This document shows positions 1 to 6,252 of a stretch of DNA of 6,252 nucleotides, in pieces. The position numbers were made by a program, and so were the translations under genes. Origin of the DNA: Silvimonas sp. JCM 19000 (lineage in GTDB: Bacteria; Pseudomonadota; Gammaproteobacteria; Burkholderiales; Chitinibacteraceae); the NCBI GenBank assembly GCA_001313065.1, contig BBFD01000232.1, positions 1 to 6,252 on the forward strand, written 5' to 3'. Each line of letters begins with the position of its first letter. Within the stretch, counting starts at the first letter, position 1. Under the pieces are notes generated by a model. It was not told the DNA's origin, made no database searches, and was given only the letters and a program-made list of their open reading frames with translations.

Positions 1-1121
1 CCCTGCGGACGAAGTCAGCGCCGCGCACGCCTTTGCGCCGGGTGTGCCCGATATGCAGGCGTTTCCATTACGCGACTGGCGCCGCTTGCTTGATCGGGCC
101 TGGGCCGAAGCGACGCCTGCGCAACTGGCTATAGCCATCCGCAAGGCGATCCCGAATTACGCGAAGCGCTGGCCGAGCATTTGCGCGTCACGCGCGGCGT
201 GCAATGTGGCGGTGAGCAGATTTTTATCACTGACGGCACCCAGCAAAGTCTGGATTTGTGCGCATTTGCCCTGGCCGATGCGGGCGAGGTGGCGTGGCTG
301 GAAGATCCCGGCTATGCCGGGGCGCTTACCGCGTTTGAGGCGGCACAGCTCAAGGTGATCGGCCAGGCCGTGGATGCCGATGGTATCCATCCCTCGGCGC
401 AAGACTGGCAGCAAGCGCCACGTTTGATTTACGTGACGCCGTCGCACCAGTATCCAACAGGCCATGTGCTGACGCTGCCGCGGCGGCTGGAGCTGCTGCA
501 ACAGGCGCGTGCGCACGGCGCCTGGATCCTCGAAGACGATTACGATAGCGAATTCCGCCACGACGGCCCGCCTTTGCCCGCCATGCAAGGCCTGCTGCCC
601 GATGCCCCGGTGGTGTATCTGGCACCTTCAGCAAAACACTGATGCCGGCATTACGTATGGGTTATGTCGTGGTGCCGCCGCCTTTGGTTGATGCCTTGCT
701 GGCGGTGGTCAGCCGCAGCGTGCCGCGCGGTCGCCAGGTGGAGCAGCGCGCACTGGCGGCATTTATGCGCAGCGGTCTGTTTGTGCGCCATTTGCGCCGC
801 ATGCGCCGGCTGTATACCGCGCGCCGCGATGCGTTGATCAGTGCCTTGCAGCGCCATCTGCCTGATGTAGCTATCCATGGCGCCAGCACCGGCATGCATC
901 TGACCATCACGCTGCCTGAGCCACTGAAAGACACCGCCATCCACGCACTGGCATTGCGCCACGGCCTGCTGGTCAAACCGCTTTCGCGACTGCAGCTCAG
1001 CAGCGCTGCGCCACGGCTGAATGGTTTGATCCTCGGCTACGCGCAACTGGAGGCGGGCACCATCGAAAGCGCCGTTGCGCTGCTGGCAAAGCTGATCGCA
1101 ACCGTGCCCGGCGAGGGGTAA
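1..1121 (+). pseudogene. MocR/PdxR-family transcriptional regulator, aminotransferase-like domain (5' partial, two frameshifts as read)
   Basis: These regulators join an N-terminal GntR winged helix to a fold-type I aminotransferase domain that binds pyridoxal phosphate as effector. Only the aminotransferase part is present; the helix-turn-helix lies before base 1. The frame opens with FAPGVPDMQAFPLRDW, a typical domain entry. It continues with QIFITDGTQQSLDL, YVTPSHQYPTG, EDDYDSEFR and TFSKTLMPALRMGY, whose lysine (codon 633-635) is the expected Schiff-base residue. The stop is TAA 1119-1121. Two frame breaks are seen. One G is missing near 127-128, where CTGGCTAT should read CTGGGCTAT and gives QLGYSHPQGDPELRE. 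One G is missing near 621-622, where CTGGCACC should read CTGGGCACC and gives YLGTFSKT. Both restore family-typical sequence, so these are probably read errors. The regulated gene cannot be told; MocR targets are often divergent, and that side is outside the window. Confidence 0.9.
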
Positions 1122-1181
1122 AGGCCGCCTGGCACGCCGCAGCCGCTTGCTCATGCAAACCACCTCGGGCGAGAATGGGGC

Positions 1182-1201
1182 GCGCTAAAACGCGTTAGCG
1201 C
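1182..1201 (+). terminator. Possible weak terminator or intergenic hairpin after the MocR gene
   Basis: A perfect 7-bp stem, GCGCTAA and TTAGCGC, encloses a 6-base loop (AACGCG). It sits 61 bases after the MocR stop and 29 bases before the HAD start. The following bases (CTTCCAATTTCC) are pyrimidine-rich but lack a true U-run, so termination would be weak at best. Nothing else is apparent in the 108-base gap. Confidence 0.25.
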
Positions 1202-1229
1202 CTTCCAATTTCCTGAGCGTGGTTCCTGC

Positions 1230-1923
1230 ATGAATGCGAATTCTTCTTCCGTCGCTGGCCAACTGGTCTTTGGCGAACGCAGCTTTGCTGCTTTTTTTTG
1301 TTCGATATGGACGGCACCATCCTCAGTTCGATTGCGGCTGCCGAGCGGGTCTGGGGGCGCTGGGCAGAAAAGCACGGGCTGGACGTGGCAGCGTTTGTGC
1401 CGACCATCCACGGCCAACGCGGTGTGGACACCATCAGCAAGCAAAATCTGCCGGGCATTGATATCAAAGAAGAAGCTGACTGGATTACGCGAGAAGAATT
1501 GATTGATCTGGACGCATCGATGCCATCGCCGGTGTGGCTGCTTTTCTTGCGTCTTTGCCGACGCAACAATGGGCCGTGGTCACTTCCGCCCCGCGCGAGC
1601 TGGCGCTCAAACGCATCGCAGCGGCGGGTTTACCGGTGCCGCCGATGATCGTCGCGTCGGAAGATGTAGAACGCGGCAAGCCTGCACCGGATTGCTTTTT
1701 TTTGCTGGGGGCGCGCAAGCTGGGCGTTGATCCCACGCAATGCCTGGTGTTCGAAGATGCGCCAGCGGGCATCGCCGCCGCCGAAGCCGCTGGCGCCGCG
1801 GTGATGGTGGTAACCGCGACGCATGATCACCAGATCAACACGGCGCACCCGACGCTGGCCGGCTACACGCATCTGAGTGTGCAGCAAACCGCTGACGGCC
1901 GTTTGCAAGTCTCCGCGCGTTAA
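1230..1923 (+). pseudogene. HAD-superfamily (subfamily IA) sugar-phosphatase-like hydrolase, frameshifted as read
   Basis: This is a cytoplasmic phosphohydrolase of the haloacid dehalogenase superfamily, resembling the 2-deoxyglucose-6-phosphatase / glycerol-3-phosphatase / YfbT group. All four motifs are visible. Motif I is FDMDGTILS (nucleophile Asp at 1304-1306, acid/base Asp at 1310-1312). Motif II is VVTSAPRE near 1576-1599. Motif III is the Lys of GKPAPD (1678-1680). Motif IV is VFEDAPAGIAAA near 1750. The helical cap lies between motifs I and II. Corrected length is about 230 residues, normal for the family. Frame breaks: T8 at 1292-1299 should be T6 (giving AFLFDMDG) or T9, and one G is missing near 1514 (GACGCATC for GACGGCATC, giving DLDGIDAIAGV). 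A second T8 at 1696-1703 stays in frame but adds a Phe (DCFFLLGA, family pattern PFLLGA). The ATG at 1230 is the most upstream plausible start; its Shine-Dalgarno is weak. The substrate is not determinable. Confidence 0.88.
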
Positions 1924-1934
1924 GCGCCGGTTAA

Positions 1935-3898
1935 TTACGCGCGGCGTTGCTGGTTTTGCTCCAGCGCCCGCGCGACAAAGTTGCGATTGACCCGCGCCTT
2001 GGGCACGCGCACATCAAACCAGTTGCGCACGTCCTGATCCAGCCCGATGCCATGCATATAGTTGTACAGCGCCTTGTTGAGCGCTGCGCCCATGGCATCG
2101 TGGTCTACACCGGTCGGGTCGATAAAGCCAACGTCGTTTTTTGGCAAAGGACACCGGCGGTAAGGGCTCCAGCGTAATGCCGTATTCCGCCGGGTTCTGC
2201 CCCACCGGCGAATGCACCGTACAGGCAAAGCGGTGGAAAAAAGCCGGATTGAATACAGCCCGCTTCAAACAGCTGGCGTACGTATTCCAGCGCGTCCACG
2301 GTGTCTTGCTCGGTTTGCGTGGGAAACCCGTACATCAGATAGGCATGCACCAGCACGCCTGCCTCGGCAAAGCCGTAAGTGACACGCGCCACCTGGTCGA
2401 CCGAGACGCCTTTTTTTTCATCAGTTGCAGCAGGCGGTCGGAGGCGACTTCCAGCCCGCCGGAAATGGCAATACAGCCGCTGTCCGCCAGCAACTGGCAC
2501 AAGTCCGGCGTAAATGATTTCTCAAACCGCACATTGCCCCACCACGAAATCGCCACGTTGCGGCGTAGCAGTTCTTGCGCCAACGCTTTCAGCACTTTGG
2601 GGGGAGCGGCTTCGTCGACAAAGTGGAAGCCGGTCTGGCCGGTCTCGGCGATGATGGCTCGATGCGATCAACCAGCGCGCTGGCGGAAGCGGCCTCATAG
2701 CGCGAAATGTAATCCAGGCTCACATCGCAGAACGAGCACTTTTTTCCAGTAACAGCCATGTGCAATGGTCAGCTTGTTCCAGCGCCCATCCGACCACATC
2801 CGATGCATCGGATTAAGCATGTCCAGCAAAGACAGATAGCGGTCTAGCGGCAGGCCATCCCAGGTGGGCGTGCCGACGTCTTCAAACGGCACATCGGGTT
2901 CGACCATATTGATATAACGCACGCCGCCACTTTCGCCGTCGCGCACAAAGGTACGCACCAGGCGCTGTTGCGAACGCTTGCCGGACAGATGTTCCAGCAG
3001 GGCCAGCAATGGCCGCTCGCCCGCATCCAGCGTCACGTAATCGAAGTAATCAAATACGCGCGGTTCGGCCAGCTCGCGTAATTCGGTGTTGACGAAGCCG
3101 CCGCCCAAACCCAGTTTGATGGCCGGGTATTGGGCCTGATGCTCTGTGCCATACGGAAGGCCGCATACACCGCGCCGGGGAAGGGCACCGAGATCAGCAC
3201 CAGATCAGGCTGATGTTTTGCAATCGACGCCAAGGTCAGTGCGTGTAGCGTGTGATCGACCAGCGTATAGGCGCGGCCAGGGCCTGGGCCAGGGGTTCGA
3301 ACGTCGGTTGGCTTTGCGCCAGCGATTCGGCGTAGCGCACAAACTCAAAGCGCGGATCAACCGCATCGCGGATCACATCGCTGATGTCATTCAGATACAG
3401 CGTAGCCAGATGCCGCGCGCGATCCTGCAAGCCAATGCGCCAAACGCCCACGCCAGCGGATCGCCACCCTCATCATCCACATAGACATCCAGCGATTCAA
3501 AACGCGCACCCTCAGGCAAGAAGTTGCGGCTACAGATGCGATGACCCACGGTGGAATCGCGGCCCTGCAAAAAACGCGATGGTGGGCGCGATGGTGCGCA
3601 GATATTGATCGAACTGGTCGTAGAACGCGTTGACCGGATAAGTGCGATTTTGCTCGGGGATGGTTTCGATCGCGGCGCGGAGCTCGCGCAGGCCTTGCAC
3701 CGAAAACAGCCGCAAGACCAAGGCCAGCGCCAGATCTTCTTGCGTGGCCTGCACGCCACGCGAACGCAGAAAGCCGGTCAGATACGCCGTCGACGGGTAG
3801 GGGGTGTTGAGCTGCGTCATTGGCGGAATCAAAGCCAATACACGCGGGCTGGAAACGGCCGCCGTGGGCATGCTGCTGGATGTTGCGGAAGTACTCAC
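1935..3898 (-). pseudogene. Radical SAM protein, cobalamin (B12)-binding type, many frameshifts as read
   Basis: The protein is predicted to cleave S-adenosylmethionine with a [4Fe-4S] cluster; the substrate is unknown. The N-terminus reads RVLALIPPMTQLNTPYPSTAYL, here quoted only in part: PPMTQLNTPYPSTAYL is typical of B12-binding radical SAM proteins. A Rossmann-like part follows (PDLVLISVPFPGAVYAA near residue 225, LGLGGGFVNTE near 265). The cluster motif is HGCYWKKCSFCDVSLDY near residues 381-397, then a TIM-barrel region with WWGNVRFEKSF, GGLEVASDRLLQLMKKGV and HAYLMYGFPTQT. The start is GTG 3898-3896 with AAGGA 10 bases upstream; the stop is the TAA at 1937-1935. Nine breaks: extra bases in A/T runs at 3569, 2740, 2411 (two bases), 2237 and 2137; missing bases near 3432, 3270, 3135 and 2657. 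Corrected, the gene is 654 codons, a whole number. It is convergent with the HAD gene, 11 bases apart. Confidence 0.87.
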
Positions 3899-3923
3899 GA
3901 GGGACCGGTCCTTTACTGGCGGG

Positions 3924-3937
3924 TGTTGTAAACAACA
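3924..3937. promoter_or_regulatory. 14-bp palindrome in the radical SAM leader, possible operator
   Basis: TGTTGTAAACAACA is a perfect inverted repeat with 6-base arms around AA. It lies 26 bases upstream of the GTG start of the radical SAM gene and adjoins the GC hairpin at 3939-3958. The size and symmetry suit a dimeric repressor site, but I do not recognise the regulator, and a chance palindrome is possible. No convincing -35/-10 pair for the minus strand was found near it. Confidence 0.35.
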
Positions 3938-3938
3938 A

Positions 3939-3958
3939 GCGCCGCTTTAGCGCGGCGC
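3939..3958 (-). terminator. GC hairpin with T-rich tail in the radical SAM leader (possible attenuator or terminator)
   Basis: GCGCCGC and GCGGCGC form a 7-bp stem around a 6-base loop. Read on the minus strand the hairpin is followed by TTGTTGTTT, so it resembles a weak Rho-independent terminator. No minus-strand gene lies just upstream of it, so if it works it would act within the 5' leader of the radical SAM transcript, as an attenuator or as a block to stray transcription. This is inferred from structure only. Confidence 0.3.
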
Positions 3959-4106
3959 GGGGCGTATTTTGCCAGAAGGCGGCTGCGGGCTGGCGACGGG
4001 CAGACAAACTACCGGCGCGGCGTGATCACTCTCAACAAAACGGCAGGGACCAGGGTTGATTCGTTTGTGATTATCAACTTTTGAGAAACACAGTCTGCAT
4101 GATCGT

Positions 4107-4141
4107 GTAGTTTTTTTCTACGTAATTTTCCGGCCTACGAT
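4107..4141 (+). promoter_or_regulatory. Putative promoter and GTAG-T7-CTAC inverted repeat, copy A
   Basis: GTAG (4107-4110), seven T and CTAC (4118-4121) form a small inverted repeat. It is followed by GTAATTTT and a -10-like TACGAT at 4136-4141. The same order occurs before the second gene, so the arrangement is conserved by function rather than chance. A -35 hexamer at 17 bases would fall in the T-run (TTTTTC), which is poor, so either an activator or a non-standard sigma contact may help. The inverted repeat may be the operator. Confidence 0.5.
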
Positions 4142-4189
4142 GAGCACCAATGTCACACGACAGCCAAATCAATGACCTGGAGAACGATC

Positions 4190-4516
4190 ATGAACAAGTT
4201 TGCTACCACCTTTGCTTTCGCCCTTGTTGCCGCTACCGCATCGCTTTCGGCACAAGCCGCTGACCAATCTCAAAGCGTGTTTGAGCGTGCTCAGCGCGTG
4301 GAACAGCCGGCATGGCAACGTGCTGCTGCGGCCGATCAGAATTTTGCTGCACAACCTGAAGCTCAACCCGGCCGCCGCGCTTTCGCATTCCGCGCCGTGC
4401 AACCGGTAGCCGATACGCAAGCCGTGGCACCGAGCCGTATCCAACGCGCGGTGTATGCACCGCAGAACTACGCTGCCCAGATCAATACGCAACCGGGCCG
4501 CGTGCTGAGTAACTAA
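4190..4516 (+). CDS. Small exported Ala/Gln-rich protein, paralog 1
   Basis: I do not recognise the family. The 108-residue product starts with a Sec signal peptide: MNKF, a hydrophobic stretch at residues 8-19, and AQA ending at residue 23 as the likely signal peptidase I site. The mature protein is about 85 residues, has no cysteine, is rich in Ala, Gln and Arg, and is expected in the periplasm or outside. It contains two copies of a QN[FY]AAQ-x3-QPGR motif (QNFAAQPEAQPGR near residue 50, QNYAAQINTQPGR near residue 92), each preceded by an Arg/Gln/Ala helix-like stretch. The ATG at 4190 is chosen over the in-frame ATG at 4172 because GGAGAA (4179-4184) stands 7 bases before it, the signal peptide begins there, and paralog 2 begins at the matching codon. 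It is the only gene in the window fully intact as read. Confidence 0.85.
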   Translation: MNKFATTFAFALVAATASLSAQAADQSQSVFERAQRVEQPAWQRAAAADQNFAAQPEAQPGRRAFAFRAVQPVADTQAVAPSRIQRAVYAPQNYAAQINTQPGRVLSN

Positions 4517-4560
4517 ACGCAAGTTCGGGCCGGTTAAACACTGTATGGCAATAAACATGG

Positions 4561-4595
4561 TCCGGCGCCTCTTCAGGGGGCGCCGGATTTTTTTT
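4561..4595 (+). terminator. Rho-independent terminator of exported protein gene 1
   Basis: A perfect 9-bp stem, TCCGGCGCC and GGCGCCGGA, encloses a 9-base loop and is followed directly by eight T (4588-4595). It lies 44 bases after the stop at 4516. The matching hairpin after paralog 2 shows that each gene is its own transcription unit. Confidence 0.92.
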
Positions 4596-4707
4596 ATGGG
4601 GCAATGCTGCGCCAAGGCTTTAGTGCGCATTTTCAGTGACTTGCAGGCCATGCAGCCGATTAGGCTGCCGTGCATGAAGCGCGCTGGGGCGATTTCAAGC
4701 GCTTTAA
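4596..4707. other. Non-coding spacer with an inverted repeat between the duplicated units
   Basis: The gene-free stretch 4517-4827 holds the terminator of paralog 1, this spacer, and the promoter and leader of paralog 2. The spacer has no counterpart in copy A. It carries a 6-bp inverted repeat, GCAGCC (4652-4657) and GGCTGC (4663-4668), with loop GATTA; CATG at 4649-4652 and 4673-4676 flanks it and allows an alternative longer pairing. There is no T-run after it, so it is not a terminator. I see no gene or RNA family in it. Confidence 0.4.
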
Positions 4708-4743
4708 TTATCAATTTTCAGGAAACAGTGTTCTAACCGATCT

Positions 4744-4779
4744 GTAGTTTTTCTACGTAATTTTTTTTGCGCCTAAGAT
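4744..4779 (+). promoter_or_regulatory. Putative promoter and GTAG-T5-CTAC inverted repeat, copy B
   Basis: GTAG (4744-4747), five T and CTAC (4753-4756) are followed by GTAA, eight T and a -10-like TAAGAT at 4774-4779, closer to consensus than copy A (TACGAT). The loop T-run and the T-run after GTAA differ in length between the copies. As T-runs elsewhere in the window seem over-read, the true spacing is uncertain. Confidence 0.5.
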
Positions 4780-4827
4780 TGCCTCCAATGTCACACGACA
4801 GCCAAATTAAATAACTGGAGAACCACC

Positions 4828-5141
4828 ATGAACAAGTTTGCTACCACTATCGCTTTTGCCCTTGTTGCTGCTACCGCCGCTGTGTCGGCCCAAGCCGCTG
4901 AACAAACCGTGTTTGACCGCGCTCAACGCGTAGAACAACCGGGCTGGCAACGTGCCGTTGCGGCCGATCAAAACTTCGCCGCTCAGCCGGAAGCCAACCG
5001 GGTCGCCGCGCTCTGGCTTTCCGCGCTACCCAACCCGTGGCTGACACCCAGGCCGTGAGCAGCAACCGCATCGAACGTGCAGTTAACGCGCCGCAAAACT
5101 ACGCTGCGCAAATCAACGCACAACCGGGTCGCGGCAACTAA
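4828..5141 (+). pseudogene. Small exported Ala/Gln-rich protein, paralog 2 (one frameshift as read)
   Basis: This is a close paralog of the gene at 4190. The signal peptide is nearly identical (AQA cleavage site at residue 23), then come VFDRAQRVEQPGWQRA and the same two motifs, QNFAAQPEAQPGR and QNYAAQINAQPGR. One C is missing at 4994-4995 (GAAGCCAACCGG for GAAGCCCAACCGG). As read, the frame leaves the family sequence after QPEA and stops at 5058 after 76 residues. With the C restored the frame runs to TAA 5139-5141 and gives 104 residues, aligning end to end with paralog 1 (108 residues, four extra in two short gaps). Downstream of the break the alternative frame is conserved at protein level, so the loss is recent or a read error. 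GGAG (4817-4820) lies 7 bases before the ATG. Function is unknown. Confidence 0.82.
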
Positions 5142-5165
5142 GTCTGGCGCACGCCGCAATGCAGA

Positions 5166-5199
5166 ATCCGGCTCCTTGTTTGAGGGGCCGGATTTTTTT
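5166..5199 (+). terminator. Rho-independent terminator of exported protein gene 2
   Basis: ATCCGGCTCC (5166-5175) pairs with GGGGCCGGAT (5184-5193), with one T-G wobble, around an 8-base loop, and a run of seven T (5193-5199) follows. It lies 24 bases after the corrected stop at 5141, which supports that stop rather than the early one at 5058. Confidence 0.9.
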
Positions 5200-5278
5200 G
5201 TGTCCTGGCTAACGCATCAGCGGCTGGGCGGCCGAGCAAAGCCTGTCTATGCTGGTCGCATAAGTCCAAACAACAGGC

Positions 5279-5282
5279 GGAG
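5279..5282 (+). promoter_or_regulatory. Shine-Dalgarno that decides the start of the solute-binding protein gene
   Basis: GGAG stands 7 bases before the ATG at 5290, the same spacing as in the two genes upstream. The only start open in the uninterrupted frame, TTG 5310, has no such site. This favours translation from 5290, which requires restoring one C near 5318-5319. Confidence 0.65.
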
Positions 5283-5289
5283 CACGCCC

Positions 5290-6170
5290 ATGCAGCGACT
5301 CAGTATTCTTTGCGCCGCCTGATCGGCTCCGCGCTGGCCTGGCCCGTACCCGGCCGGGCGGCCGATCCACTGCCGCTGGCTGTGTTCAACTTTCCGCCCA
5401 TGTACTTGCTCGACGGCGCGGATGCGGCGGCAGGCAAAGGCAATGGCGATATCCTGATCAAGGCGCTGGCCGCCCAGATTCCCGAACGTCAGGTACAGGC
5501 AGTGCCGATGGCGCTGCGTCGCGTGTTTTCAGAATTGAAGGCGGGCCAGCCGGTTTGTTTTACTACTGCCGTCGAGGCGCCGGAACGGTTTAGCTATACC
5601 TATGCCACGCCAAGCTTCGTCACGCCCTCGGTGGAGGTGGTCACATTGCGCAGCAAAGCGGCCGCGCTGACCGGGCCAGATGGCAAGGTTGACCTGGCCA
5701 CACTCGCAGCCAATCCCGCCCACCTGGGTTCATATACGGCTGACCGCGCCTTTGGCCTGCCTATTGATAACATCATCCGCGCACCCGCCAATGTGGCGCT
5801 CAAACTCAATGCCAGCGCCGATCCGGTGGCGCAATTGCGCATGCTGAGTGCCGGTCGCGTCGACTACGTTCTGGAATATCCGACCATGCTGGGCTACCTG
5901 GTGCAACGGCGCCAGTTGCCCGATACCATGGTGGCCCTGCCGATCCGACAGCAATCGACCTGGGTCACCGTATGGGCGCTGTGCCCGCGCACGCCGTGGG
6001 GCAAACGCGCGATTAGCGATATCGACACCGGCCTGCAACGGGTGGCGCGCAGCGGCGCTTATCAAGACATCCTGCAACGCTGGCTGCCCGCCAGCGCAAG
6101 CGGCCAGCATCCGGTCGAAATCGATCAATTTATTCAGCGCCGCGCCCGCGGCAGCATGGTTAGGCCCTGA
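5290..6170 (+). CDS. Periplasmic solute-binding-like protein, TIGR02285 type (start frameshifted as read)
   Basis: The protein resembles family 3 solute-binding proteins, close to the uncharacterised TIGR02285 group; the ligand is unknown. As read, an open frame runs from TTG 5310 to TGA 6168-6170 (286 residues) and lacks a proper signal peptide start. With one C restored near 5318-5319 (GCCGCCTG to GCCGCCCTG), translation from ATG 5290 gives MQRLSILCAALIGSALAW and about 293 residues, a good Sec signal with cleavage near GRA-AD. Family-like segments are FNFPPMYLLDG, GNGDILIKAL, LKAGQPVCFTTAVEAPERFSY, LSAGRVDYVLEYP and SGAYQDILQRWLP. Two cysteines (VCFT, ALCP) remain in the mature part and could pair. 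No permease or ATPase gene is adjacent, so a transport role is not shown; such orphans may serve in sensing. No terminator is seen in the 82 bases to the window end. Confidence 0.78.
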
Positions 6171-6252
6171 CGCCCCTTGGCATGGCGCCCGTGCATGGGT
6201 CATCACGGATCTGTAACGGCGCGGGCGGACTTGTCCGAGTGCGCGCGGGCCA

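Larger units (their letters stand above)
4071..4595 (+). repeat. Tandem duplication, copy A (promoter region, leader, gene and terminator)
   Basis: This segment matches 4708-5199 from TTATCAA through the promoter region, leader, coding sequence and terminator hairpin. The offset is about 637-638 bases. Similarity is strongest in the leader (the 19 bases TGTCACACGACAGCCAAAT at 4151-4169 are identical to 4789-4807) and in the first codons. It is weaker between TTATCAA and the GTAG/CTAC repeat. The divergence in third positions and spacers shows the duplication is not recent and not an assembly echo. Confidence 0.85.
4708..5199 (+). repeat. Tandem duplication, copy B (promoter region, leader, gene and terminator)
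   Basis: This is the counterpart of 4071-4595, with all parts in the same order: TTATCAA, the GTAG/CTAC repeat, the -10-like hexamer, the identical 19-base leader segment at 4789-4807, CTGGAGAAC before the ATG, the coding sequence and a terminator. The two units lie head to tail on the plus strand. Confidence 0.85.

Noticed and set aside
1292..1299. Programmed frameshifting or transcriptional slippage at T8 in the HAD gene
   Set aside because: Equivalent indels occur in every neighbouring gene, including G/C-run losses that slippage does not explain; read error is simpler.
1925..1945. CGCCG...CGGCG pairing between the convergent HAD and radical SAM stops as a bidirectional terminator
   Set aside because: Only five base pairs with a long loop and no T-run on either side.
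3551..3931. 126-residue plus-strand open frame opposite the radical SAM N-terminus
   Set aside because: It is antisense to conserved coding sequence with recognised motifs and is a typical GC-rich shadow frame.
4169..4714. 181-residue minus-strand open frame across the first exported-protein gene
   Set aside because: It is antisense to a well-supported gene, crosses its terminator and promoter, and shows no family-like sequence or ribosome binding site.
4545..4736. 63-residue plus-strand open frame between the two exported-protein genes
   Set aside because: It runs through the terminator hairpin and T-run and into the duplicated promoter region; no Shine-Dalgarno.
6219..6247. GC-rich hairpin (CGGA-CTTG-TCCG with outer GCGC pairs) after the solute-binding protein gene as a terminator
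   Set aside because: Short stem, internal mismatches and no T-run; it is cut off by the window end.
6182..6252. Possible new plus-strand genes starting at ATG 6182 or 6195
   Set aside because: Both frames stay open to the edge, but there is no Shine-Dalgarno and too little sequence to judge.

Overview
The window is GC-rich and gene-dense. It looks like chromosomal DNA of a betaproteobacterium, perhaps of the Neisseriales (Chitinibacteraceae/Chromobacteriaceae type). That placement is an inference from the protein families and codon use, not from a marker gene. I see no mobile element, CRISPR array, tRNA or rRNA.

Layout, left to right. (1) At 1-1121 (+) lies the C-terminal part of a MocR/PdxR-type regulator (GntR helix-turn-helix fused to an aminotransferase-like domain); its DNA-binding domain lies off the left edge. 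(2) At 1230-1923 (+) is a HAD-superfamily phosphatase. (3) At 1935-3898 (-), convergent with the HAD gene, is a radical SAM protein of about 653 residues of the cobalamin-binding type. (4) At 3899-4189 is the divergent control region between the radical SAM gene and the next gene. It holds a 14-bp palindrome and a GC hairpin in the radical SAM leader, then a promoter region. (5) At 4190-4516 and 4828-5141 (+) are two tandem paralogous genes for small exported proteins (108 and 104 residues before processing). Each has the same promoter region, leader, Shine-Dalgarno sequence and Rho-independent terminator plan, so the whole transcription unit was duplicated. (6) At 5290-6170 (+) is a periplasmic solute-binding-like protein of the TIGR02285 type.

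The dominant oddity is reading-frame breakage. Every protein gene except the first small exported protein is interrupted by one-base (rarely two-base) indels, nearly all in mononucleotide runs. Runs of A or T (true length about 5-6) are read one to three too long, and short G/C runs, mostly GGGC or GCCC, are read one too short. Between the breaks the coding sequence is fully conserved. If the indels are undone, each gene becomes one continuous frame of normal family length; the radical SAM gene needs nine corrections and then comes out as a whole number of codons. This points to systematic homopolymer errors in the read or assembly rather than true gene decay, so the genes are annotated here as whole loci with the break points given. 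Genes broken as written carry the type 'pseudogene', but I think most are intact in the organism.

Functionally the genes do not form one obvious pathway. The tandem exported-protein pair is the most distinctive and least explained element. The radical SAM gene next to it is transcribed away from it across the shared control region; a functional link is possible but not shown.
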